A DNA stretch of 49,713 nt. It comes from Pseudomonadota bacterium (GTDB taxonomy: Bacteria; Myxococcota_A; UBA796; GCA-2862545). How positions within the stretch are numbered: position 1 is the stretch's first letter; the number at the start of each line of letters is the position of its first letter. This document shows positions 19,387 to 26,964 of the stretch, piece by piece. Both the position numbers and the translations under genes were made by a program. The stretch is from positions 1-49,713 of the forward strand of contig CANNIZ010000031.1 of the NCBI GenBank assembly GCA_947505245.1, given 5' to 3'. A model generated the notes under the pieces. That model was not told where the DNA came from, made no database searches, and worked only from the letters and a program-made list of their open reading frames with translations.

Positions 19387-20019
19387 TCACGCTTCCGCGA
19401 CGGGTCGGCCTGACGTGCCGATCAGCTCGGCCAGGCGGCCCTCCAGCTGGTGTGCGCGGATCTCGAGATCGTCCTGGGCGACGTACGCGAGGCGATCGCC
19501 AGGGGTCTCGAGCACCCGGGCGGCGAGGTGGTCGACCAGGGCGTCGCTCGGCAGCGCCGCGAGCCGAAGCGCCTCGTGGCTCGCGTCTGGAGCGTAGGCG
19601 CCGAGCTGGACGACGAGCGACCGCAGGAGGGTCAGCGGCGCGTTTGAATGGACGTCGGCGCGAACCGCGACGCGAAACCTGCGGAACGGGCTGGAGGGCA
19701 GCTCCTCGATGGCGGTGCCGCGGGCGATCCACTGCACGACGACGTTGCTTCGCCCGTCCGGGAGCGGAAGGTGTCGAACGATCGAGCCGATCGCGATCGC
19801 GTCGTAGATCGGTGGCGACCCTGCGTAGTCGGCTTCGAATCCAGGCTTGAGCGTGGCCATACCGAGCAGGCCGTGGGTGGCCAACACCTCGGTCACGAGC
19901 GCCTGGTAGCGCGGCTCGAACACGTGTAAGGGCAGGAGATCCCTGGGCATCAACACGATGCGGGGGAGGGGAAATACGGGCAGCGCCGCCGCTGCGCGGT
20001 CGAGGGTGTCGCGGTCCAT
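19387..20019 (-). CDS. Lon substrate-binding (LonN) domain protein without protease
   Basis: 210 residues. The N-terminal PUA-like Lon domain is recognisable from LPVFPLPRIVLMPRDLLPLHVFEPRYQALV (about 13-42, quoted in part: LPVFPLPRIVLMP then LHVFEPRY), GMATLKPG and the conserved IGSIV. The C-terminus is helical (VDHLAARVLETPGDR). There is no AAA+ or Ser-Lys protease part. Stand-alone LonN proteins are widespread and mostly uncharacterised; they may bind unfolded peptides. It starts the operon that continues with two GAF proteins and a DNA methyltransferase. It diverges from the rhomboid gene over only 33 bp. Confidence 0.92.
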   Translation of the reverse strand: MDRDTLDRAAAALPVFPLPRIVLMPRDLLPLHVFEPRYQALVTEVLATHGLLGMATLKPGFEADYAGSPPIYDAIAIGSIVRHLPLPDGRSNVVVQWIARGTAIEELPSSPFRRFRVAVRADVHSNAPLTLLRSLVVQLGAYAPDASHEALRLAALPSDALVDHLAARVLETPGDRLAYVAQDDLEIRAHQLEGRLAELIGTSGRPVAEA

Positions 20020-20052
20020 GCCCCATGGTAGCCTGCGGTCTCACGGGACGGG

Positions 20053-22194
20053 GTGTCGTTGGTCCGCATCCGCATCGGTGGCGACGAGATCGCCGTGCCG
20101 TGGGACGACTGGGAGGACCGGGTTCGCGCGGGGCGTGTGCCGGCGGACGCCCAGGTCTGCATCCCGGCCCTTACGGGCGATCGTTTCGTGGCGGCGAGCT
20201 CGCTCGAGAGCTGGCAGTCGTTGCGTCACCTCGATGAAGAGGCGTTTCGGCGGGCGATCGTGGGAGGCGGTCCGCCGGTGGTTACTGCCTTGCTGGTCGG
20301 GCTGCAGTTCCGCTTGTGGTGGCTGCTGTGGATTCCGGGCGTTCAGGCTCCTGTCGTGTCTGCGCTGTCGTGCTGGGCGCCGATGGTGTTGGAGAACGGC
20401 CAGTCCTGGCGCCTCGTCACGATGGGGTTGTTGCACGTCGACTTCGACCACATCGCGCTGAACATGGTGTGGCTCGCGTACACGGGCTGGAGCATCGAGA
20501 GCGCCCTCGGAAAGACCAACCTCGTCGCCATCTTTCTGGCGTCCGTGGTCGCCGGCGCCGTGTTGTCCGAGACGATGTCGCCCTGGCATGCGTCGCTCGG
20601 CGCGTCCGGCGGGGTCATGGGCCTCGTCGCCGCGTGCATCGTGTTCGGGCTGACGCGGCCCGAGCTGCTTCCCGAGGTCAGTCGTCGCACCTACGGCTTC
20701 GCGCTCATCCCGTATGTGCTCGGCATCTTCTGGACGGGACTGCAGAGCGAGGGGACGGACAACTGGGCCCACTTCGGCGGCCTGATCGTGGGTGGCGGGC
20801 TCGCGCTGGTGCTCGACCCCGAGTCGCTGCCGCGACGACCCCGATGGAACACCGGTGTTCGGGGCCTGACTGGCGCGATGCTCGCGCTCGCGCTCGCGTT
20901 CCCGGTGGTGATCGGGCCTCGGCTGGTGCGCACGTCGACGGACGAGGTCGCTGCCTGGGAGGCGCTTCGTCGGCGCGATCCCGAGGTTCCGCCTCCGGAT
21001 CCGGTCACCTATCGCTCGGTGGATTGGCAGGTGCCGGCGGGCTGGGAGCGCGGGCGTACGCTCGCTGGGGATGGAGCGTTCTGCTCGCCCGCTGGGGACC
21101 GGTGCTTCAGCGTCGAGGAGCGACGGCGGACGGCGCCGATGGACCTCGACGCTCTCGCACAGGACTGGCTCGCCGGCGTTCAGCGCGCGTTCGGGGACGA
21201 CGCGGTCGTGGCCGCGCCTGAGGCGGTCGAGGTCGGCGGCTGGCCCGGACGTCGGCTGGTGGTTTCGGTCCCGAAGGGCCGCGTGGAGTGGCTCGGCGCG
21301 GTCCGAGGCCGGTACACACTGCAGGTCGTTTGGCAGGTCGAGCCGGCCTCCGAGGCGCGCCTCGCGTCGTTGCGCGACCGCCTCGTTTCCGGCGTGGTGT
21401 GGCGCGACCCAAGCCCGCTCGCGGACGCGAAGCGGAACCTCGGCATCGCCCCCGAATCGCGAGCGGCGCGGCTCGAGTATGCGCGCATGCGGGCCGACGT
21501 TGGCGAGCAGGCCGAGGCTGCGACCGAGCTCGGCGCGCTGATCGCCGAGGCGCCCGGCATTGAAGACCCCTGGTTGGCGCTCGTCGAGCTCGCGGCCGAA
21601 GATGCGTCGGTCGTCGAGGATCGAAGGCGGTTGTGGGCTGACGCGTTGGCGGCGAACCCGACGCCGTCCGTCGTCGTTGCGCTCGCGAGCGCGATCGAGC
21701 GGGGCGGCGAGATCGCCACCGCGCGCGGCCTGCTGGACGTCGCGTGGGTGGCCCATCCCGGCGATCGCAGCCTGAAGCGCGCGAGGAAGTCGCGTGGCCT
21801 GGCGGTCGCCCTCGACGCCGCGTCAAACCTCCCCTACGACGCCGTGGTCGACGTGCTCACCGGTGAGCCGCGCCCCGAAGCCGACGTCGCGCGCTGGGTG
21901 GCCGCGCCGGTCGACCTCCCCAACGCGGAGGCCCGGGGCCGGGAGTTGGACGCTCGGGACGCGGCGATCGCGGCCGCTTTGCGCGACGCAGCGCCCGACG
22001 CGTTCGTGGCGATCCTCCTCCGCGTGAAAGACGGGCCCGCCTCCGCCGATGCCGCGGCGGCGCTCGCCGGGTTGCGCGAGGACCTGAAATCCACGAGCCG
22101 CGGATATGCGCCGCCGTGGCTGCCATCGCCCCTGAAGGAGGTCGTCGCGGGGCGCCTGATCGACGACCCGGTGATCAGCGCCCTGCTGCCCTGA
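20053..22194 (+). CDS. Rhomboid family intramembrane serine protease with a long soluble tail
   Basis: 713 residues from GTG 20053. Residues 1-60 form a small soluble domain that resembles a GYF_2-type module (ending FVAASSLESWQSL). Residues about 75-290 are the rhomboid core of six or so membrane helices: His and Asn in HIALN (133-137), the catalytic Ser185 in GASGG and the catalytic His240 in WAHFGG. The remaining about 400 residues are soluble, with a beta-containing part (about 330-470) and a helical repeat-like part (about 480-700) similar to TPRs. It cleaves membrane proteins within or near the membrane; substrates are unknown. The start choice is supported by the frame and by a TAGCCT hexamer at 20029-20034. 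Confidence 0.93.
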   Translation: MSLVRIRIGGDEIAVPWDDWEDRVRAGRVPADAQVCIPALTGDRFVAASSLESWQSLRHLDEEAFRRAIVGGGPPVVTALLVGLQFRLWWLLWIPGVQAPVVSALSCWAPMVLENGQSWRLVTMGLLHVDFDHIALNMVWLAYTGWSIESALGKTNLVAIFLASVVAGAVLSETMSPWHASLGASGGVMGLVAACIVFGLTRPELLPEVSRRTYGFALIPYVLGIFWTGLQSEGTDNWAHFGGLIVGGGLALVLDPESLPRRPRWNTGVRGLTGAMLALALAFPVVIGPRLVRTSTDEVAAWEALRRRDPEVPPPDPVTYRSVDWQVPAGWERGRTLAGDGAFCSPAGDRCFSVEERRRTAPMDLDALAQDWLAGVQRAFGDDAVVAAPEAVEVGGWPGRRLVVSVPKGRVEWLGAVRGRYTLQVVWQVEPASEARLASLRDRLVSGVVWRDPSPLADAKRNLGIAPESRAARLEYARMRADVGEQAEAATELGALIAEAPGIEDPWLALVELAAEDASVVEDRRRLWADALAANPTPSVVVALASAIERGGEIATARGLLDVAWVAHPGDRSLKRARKSRGLAVALDAASNLPYDAVVDVLTGEPRPEADVARWVAAPVDLPNAEARGRELDARDAAIAAALRDAAPDAFVAILLRVKDGPASADAAAALAGLREDLKSTSRGYAPPWLPSPLKEVVAGRLIDDPVISALLP

Positions 22195-22299
22195 GCGGGC
22201 GACGGTACGTTGTCATCGGGTACGTTCGTGTGAAAGCCAACATGACGTGAACCGTTGAAACATCGGGCGGTCAGTCCCGTATGTCTCCAAGGAGGTCCG
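22195..22299. promoter_or_regulatory. Intergenic region before the subtilase gene, with repeated GGTACGTT
   Basis: 105 bp. GGTACGTT occurs twice, at 22204-22211 and 22219-22226, and TACGTT resembles the -10-like hexamers before other genes here. The strong Shine-Dalgarno AAGGAGGT at 22289-22296 fixes the subtilase start. No clear terminator hairpin was seen after the rhomboid gene. Confidence 0.35.
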
Positions 22300-24054
22300 A
22301 TGTCCCGAACCCTGCGCGTCACCTTCGGGCTGCTCGCTGTGGTCGTGGTCGTGCTCGCGATGGCGCCCAAACCCGTCGCGCAAATCTCGCCCGACGTGCC
22401 CGAGGTGACGTCGTGGTCGGGCCCCGGCACGCTCGTGGTGGACCTGTTGGACGACGACTCGCGCGCGGATGACGCCGATCTGCTCGCGATCGAGCAGACG
22501 CTCGGCGCTGACCTCGACTGGGCGAGCGAATACTCCCGCGACGAGGGCCTGATCGTGGGGCAGGTCGCCGACCTGAGCGCAGCCATCGCGGCCCTGCGGG
22601 GTGATCCGCGTGTGGAGAACGTGGAGCCCGAGGTGCTGATGTCGGCGTCGGGCGACGCCGGTTCGGCTGAGGCGGGCCTCGCGGCGGGCTTCCCGAACGA
22701 TCCGTTGTACGACAAGCAGTGGCACCTGCGCGCGATGGGCGCCCCGGACGGCTGGAAGTCCACGCCCCGCGGTCGCGGCGTCGTCGTCGCGGTGATCGAC
22801 ACTGGCGTCACCAAGGTGGACGACCTCGACGGCACGAAGATCCTGGAAGGCGCCTCGTTCGTGCCGGGGGCCCGCACGTCGGCGGACGATAACGGCCACG
22901 GCACCCACTGCGCGGGCACGATCGCGCAGACGACGAACAACGGCAAAGGCGTCGCGGGCGTCGCTCCCGAGGCCACCATCCTGCCGGTCAAGGTGCTTTC
23001 GGGCGCGGGCTTCGGGTCGTCGGCCTGGATCGCGTCGGGCATCGACTGGGCCGCCGACAACGGCGCCGACGTGATCAGCATGTCCCTGGGCGGCGGGTAC
23101 TCGGCCGTCATCCACACGGCGGTGAAACGCGCGCGTGAGAAGGGCGTGATCGTCGTCGCGGCAGCCGGAAACAGCGGTCGCGAGGGCGTGTCGTACCCGG
23201 GCGCGCTGAAGGAGGCGATCGGCGTGTCGGCGACGGGCCCGGACGGCTCGTTGGCGCCCTACTCGTCGTGGGGCAAGGGCGTGGACGTTTCGGCGCCCGG
23301 TGGCGACAAGACCAAGCCCGGCGGCGGCGTGTGGCAGGACACGATCGATGGCAAGGGTGGCCACGCCGTCGCGGAGTTCCAGGGCACGTCGATGGCGACG
23401 CCGCACGTCGCGGGCGCGGCGGCGGTGCTGCTTTCGACCGGCATGGACGCCGACGCGGTCGAGCGCACGTTGCTCGACTCGTCGGACGGAACGGGAACCT
23501 GGGACCCGAAGTTCGGCTGGGGAAAGCTCAACCTTCACACGGCGCTCGGTACGGTGATCGACAAGTTCGGCTTCTTGAGGTTCGGGCTCGCGGCCGTGAT
23601 GGCGCTGATGCTCACGAACGCTGCGACGATCCGGCCGCAGTTCCGCGCGGTCGCCGCGTCCACGGCTGGGTTCGTCGGGGGCGGTCTGTTCTTCCTCGAC
23701 TGGCTCCCTCTGCCGCAAAACGCAGTGTTCGAGCTTCTTTCGCGCCCGTTCCTCCTCTGGCCGGCGGTGATGCTCGACTCGCGCTGGGTGAACTTCCCGT
23801 TGTGGGTCTCGGCGCTGTTGCCGGCGATGGTCGCGTTCACGTTCGGCGCGTTCAAGCCGCTTCGGCCCCTCGCGTTGGGCTTTGTGGTCGGCGTCGGGGC
23901 TCACCTGGTGCACGGAGCGGCCACGGGCACGCTGAACCCGTGGTGGTTCCCGGGCACCATGGAGGTCGCCTGGCTGGTCGGGAACGGAGTCCTCTGCTTG
24001 ATCCTCGGGCTCGCGCTCGTCGGCGCCGAGAAGCTCGAAACGGAGGCGAAATGA
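22300..24054 (+). CDS. Subtilisin-like serine protease with a C-terminal multi-pass membrane domain
   Basis: 584 residues from ATG 22300, chosen because AAGGAGGT lies just upstream; an in-frame ATG at 22255 has no such site. A signal peptide or anchor covers residues about 5-22. An inhibitor_I9-like propeptide (about 40-115) precedes the S8 catalytic domain (about 130-415) with Asp167 in VIDTG, His200 in NGHGTHCAG, oxyanion Asn291 in AAAGNSG and Ser364 in GTSMATPHVAG. From residue 425 on there are about five or six hydrophobic helices ending in LEGE-free LETEAK. A membrane tail this large is uncommon for subtilases; it would place the protease at the inner membrane facing the periplasm. The stop overlaps the next gene by 4 bases. 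Confidence 0.95.
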   Translation: MSRTLRVTFGLLAVVVVVLAMAPKPVAQISPDVPEVTSWSGPGTLVVDLLDDDSRADDADLLAIEQTLGADLDWASEYSRDEGLIVGQVADLSAAIAALRGDPRVENVEPEVLMSASGDAGSAEAGLAAGFPNDPLYDKQWHLRAMGAPDGWKSTPRGRGVVVAVIDTGVTKVDDLDGTKILEGASFVPGARTSADDNGHGTHCAGTIAQTTNNGKGVAGVAPEATILPVKVLSGAGFGSSAWIASGIDWAADNGADVISMSLGGGYSAVIHTAVKRAREKGVIVVAAAGNSGREGVSYPGALKEAIGVSATGPDGSLAPYSSWGKGVDVSAPGGDKTKPGGGVWQDTIDGKGGHAVAEFQGTSMATPHVAGAAAVLLSTGMDADAVERTLLDSSDGTGTWDPKFGWGKLNLHTALGTVIDKFGFLRFGLAAVMALMLTNAATIRPQFRAVAASTAGFVGGGLFFLDWLPLPQNAVFELLSRPFLLWPAVMLDSRWVNFPLWVSALLPAMVAFTFGAFKPLRPLALGFVVGVGAHLVHGAATGTLNPWWFPGTMEVAWLVGNGVLCLILGLALVGAEKLETEAK

Positions 24055-24263
24055 CTCTTGAAGGCAAGCTTGAACGTCGCGATCTTGGCACCGGGGTGTG
24101 GGTGGTCGCGACGGACGATGGCCGACGGTTCATGCTCGACGGTTCGGTGCCCGAAGGCCTCGTGGGCAAGCGCGTCCGCGTCGACGGTGACGAGGTCGAG
24201 TCGATGGGGCTCGGCATGGTCGGGGACGCGGTCATCGCCGTGCGCAAGGTGGTCCGGGCCTGA
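24051..24263 (+). CDS. Small protein with a probable OB-like fold, unknown function
   Basis: 70 residues from ATG 24051, overlapping the subtilase stop (ATGA), with GGAGG 4-9 bases upstream. The sequence runs as short strands: LEGKLERRDLG, VWVVATDDGRRFMLDG, GKRVRVDGDEV, VIAVRKVVR. That order resembles small OB-fold domains such as DUF5818, but this is only a visual impression. No signal peptide. Tight coupling suggests a function linked to the membrane subtilase, for example binding its cytoplasmic face. Confidence 0.75.
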   Translation: MTLEGKLERRDLGTGVWVVATDDGRRFMLDGSVPEGLVGKRVRVDGDEVESMGLGMVGDAVIAVRKVVRA

Positions 24264-24294
24264 GGGGCGCGGTACCTGCCTTGTGGGTGGCTGA

Positions 24295-26964
24295 ATGATC
24301 GTCCTCCGACACGACCCCGTCACGGACGTCGGGGTGACCTGTGATCAGCAGATCGCCGTGCTGGCGGCGCTGCAGGCGGGCGTCGTGGACCGGCCGGACC
24401 TGCTCGCGTCGGTACATCACGCGGCTCGCCGCCTTGCGGGTGCGCTCGGGGCGCGCGACTCGGACGCGCCGGAGCTCGACGCGTCGTTAAAGACGGCGCT
24501 CAATGCGGGGCTCGCGCTGTTCGACCTCGCGGTCGCGGGCCGGTGCGAGCTCGTCATCGGAGACAAGGCCGTAAGGCTCGCCTCCAATGGACCGTTTCCT
24601 GGCGTCGGCCCGGACGGGCATCGGTCCTCGATGGAGATCGCGGCGATCCTGCGCGACGACGAGGCCCTCGCGGCGTTGGCCGCGGTTCCGGCTGCGGTGC
24701 TGCAGACGCAGCGCTCCGTCGACGCGGTCTCGATGCTGCGGGACCGGGCGGTCGCGGCGGCGTTTCGTCAGCGACCGGAGGCCGAGGCCGTGGTCGCAGC
24801 AGCGCTGCGCGCGGTCGACGACCGGCGCGGAAAGGCGACGGGGCGCGTGGCCGAGCCGAACGCGTCGAGCGAGGTCGAGACCGAGCTGATGTGCCTGCGC
24901 GCGCTGGTTCGGGGCGACAGCCGCGAGCTCAACCAGGCGCTGTTTCGTGCGCTGGAGGACCACAAGCGCCGATGGAGCGCGCCGGACGCTGCCGAAGACG
25001 CGCTCGGCTTCCTCGCGTGGGGGCCGCTCGCGATCGCGGCGGTGGCCCACGATCGCGGCCTGCGCGTCGAGGTGCAGTCCGACTACGTGCCGCTCCGCCT
25101 CGTGTTGGGCGACTTCGACCGGCAGACCGACGGCTTCGTCGCGGACCCCTCCACCACCGAGTCGGGCGGCTCGAAGTTCCTGCTTTGCGCGCTTTGCGGC
25201 TCGCCGATCGGGCGCCGGCACCGCACCTGTCCGACGTGTCACAGCGAGCTCGCGCACGCCCCGCCCGTCGAGTTCGACCTGCCGAGGCTTGCCGGGCACC
25301 CGCGCGTTCCCTGCCGCGCGTGTGGGGAGTCGATCCTCGGCATGGCGACGGTGTGTCCGCGTTGCCGCACGTGGCAGTCCGAGTCGACCGGACCGGACGA
25401 GGTCTCGCTCGACGCGTACCCGCCCGAGTTTCAGCTGTACGCGGTGTCGCGACCGTACGCGCGCGCCCGCATGGCGGTGCTGTTCCCGTTCGGCGTGCCT
25501 GGCCCCGAGGAGCTCGCTGCGAGGCTGCCGTTGGCCGGCTACTCGCTCGCCTCGATGTCGTCGCCCCAGGCGCGCAGCGCGCCCGAGGCCGCCTGGGAGG
25601 TCGACGTCGACGCCCACGGTCCGGACGGACTGGTGCGCATGCGGCTCCATCCGTTGCCGCTCGACGCGGTTCCGGGTTTTGATCGCGGCGCGCTCGGGGT
25701 GAACGCCACACCCGCGCGCGAGGCGTTGGTCGTGGAGGCGTCGATCGGGCCCGGGCTGCTGGCCGGGTTCGCGAGGCTGCTCCGGTTCGCGAACGCCGTC
25801 GCGCCCGACGCGTCCGGGGTGTTCGACCTCGACGCGGGCGTCGCGCGGCCCGCGGAGTGGCTGCGCGAAGCTGCAACGAGCCCCGTTCCTCCGGACCCCT
25901 CCGCGCTGTTCGCGGTGAAGACCGCCACGTCGCCCGATGGCGCCCGCGCGTTCGTTTACACGTCGGGGCTGCTGCGCTGCGGCGTGTTCGAGCTCGAGGC
26001 GTTCGACGTCTCGGCCGACCGTGCGCCCCTTGTCGCCGATCTGCTCGACGCGCTCGGGCACGTGTTGATCGACGGCGGGGAGACGTTGCCCGGCGAGGAC
26101 GTCGCGATCGACGTCGGCGGCGTGGCTGTGTGCTGGGTTCCTGCGGGTTGGGTCCGCGATCGCCGGCCGGACGCGTTCGGCGCCCGCTCGCGGGATCGGC
26201 TCGGCGCGGAGGCGTTGTCGGTCGCCGTGCTCGGCTGGGATGGGCGCCGCGGACGCCCCCTCGACGACGTCGACCTCGCAGGGTTTCGAGCGCCGACCTG
26301 GGCGCTCGACGTGGCCCGTGATCGCGCAGTCTCTCGCGCGACGCTGGGCCGACTCTCGGCGCTCCGGCGCGAGCACCCCGCGGCGCACGGTGCGCGCTGG
26401 CGCGTGCGCATCGTCGGACAGGGCTCGGAGCCGTCATGGCATCGCCTGGTCGAGCTCGATGACGATGAGTTCACCGCGGTGAGCGACGCCGGCGAGCGCG
26501 TTCGTGCGCCGTTGGACCGCGTGGTCGGCTGGGAAGGTGAGTGGTCGGGCGGGCGGGCCGATGCCGAGGATGCGCTGGGCGAGATCGTCGATGAGACGCG
26601 CCGTTTCGTTGGTCGCGAGCGCAGCGAGTCCGCGGCGACCCCGGTGATCACGGGCCGCCACGGCGCCGAGATCACCGAATCACCACCGCCCGCGCGCTCC
26701 GCGTCGGCTCCTCCGCGATCGTCACGCACGGCCACCCCCGTCCCGGCCGTCGTGTCCCTGCCGCTGGCCATGCGGCCGCACCCCCGTCGCGCGCTCGCCG
26801 CGTTCGTGTCGCTGTTCGTTCCGGGCCTCGGCCACGTGCTCGTCGGCGATGTGCGGCGCGGCGCCGCGATCTTCGGCGTCGGCGTCGTGACGCTGTTCCT
26901 GTTCGGCGTGGTGAACCTCGTCGCAGCTTGGGAGTGCTGGCACGCCGTCGAAGGAGAGAGTTGA
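24295..26964 (+). CDS. Large multidomain protein: Imm49-like domain, two zinc ribbons, unknown domains, C-terminal membrane hairpin
   Basis: 889 residues. The N-terminal about 280 residues resemble the Imm49 immunity family: an all-helical domain ending in ALFRALEDHKRRW, LGFLAWGPLAIAAVAHDRG and VEVQSDYVPLRL. Residues about 297-365 hold two treble-clef-like zinc ribbons with CALC/CPTC and CRAC/CPRC pairs. Residues about 380-780 contain two or more alpha/beta domains, perhaps like DUF4026/DUF2314-type modules that also occur with immunity genes (WHRLVELDDDEFTAVSDAG). After a Pro/Arg/Ser-rich linker, residues about 825-885 form a membrane hairpin (FVSLFVPGLGHVLVGD) like small TM2-type domains. 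No toxin gene is adjacent. The domain names are tentative; the zinc ribbons and hairpin are clear. The stop overlaps hrpB. Confidence 0.85.
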   Translation: MIVLRHDPVTDVGVTCDQQIAVLAALQAGVVDRPDLLASVHHAARRLAGALGARDSDAPELDASLKTALNAGLALFDLAVAGRCELVIGDKAVRLASNGPFPGVGPDGHRSSMEIAAILRDDEALAALAAVPAAVLQTQRSVDAVSMLRDRAVAAAFRQRPEAEAVVAAALRAVDDRRGKATGRVAEPNASSEVETELMCLRALVRGDSRELNQALFRALEDHKRRWSAPDAAEDALGFLAWGPLAIAAVAHDRGLRVEVQSDYVPLRLVLGDFDRQTDGFVADPSTTESGGSKFLLCALCGSPIGRRHRTCPTCHSELAHAPPVEFDLPRLAGHPRVPCRACGESILGMATVCPRCRTWQSESTGPDEVSLDAYPPEFQLYAVSRPYARARMAVLFPFGVPGPEELAARLPLAGYSLASMSSPQARSAPEAAWEVDVDAHGPDGLVRMRLHPLPLDAVPGFDRGALGVNATPAREALVVEASIGPGLLAGFARLLRFANAVAPDASGVFDLDAGVARPAEWLREAATSPVPPDPSALFAVKTATSPDGARAFVYTSGLLRCGVFELEAFDVSADRAPLVADLLDALGHVLIDGGETLPGEDVAIDVGGVAVCWVPAGWVRDRRPDAFGARSRDRLGAEALSVAVLGWDGRRGRPLDDVDLAGFRAPTWALDVARDRAVSRATLGRLSALRREHPAAHGARWRVRIVGQGSEPSWHRLVELDDDEFTAVSDAGERVRAPLDRVVGWEGEWSGGRADAEDALGEIVDETRRFVGRERSESAATPVITGRHGAEITESPPPARSASAPPRSSRTATPVPAVVSLPLAMRPHPRRALAAFVSLFVPGLGHVLVGDVRRGAAIFGVGVVTLFLFGVVNLVAAWECWHAVEGES

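Noticed and set aside
20041..26388. Long minus-strand open frames opposite the rhomboid, subtilase and zinc-ribbon genes
   Set aside because: Mirror frames of well-supported genes; no motifs.
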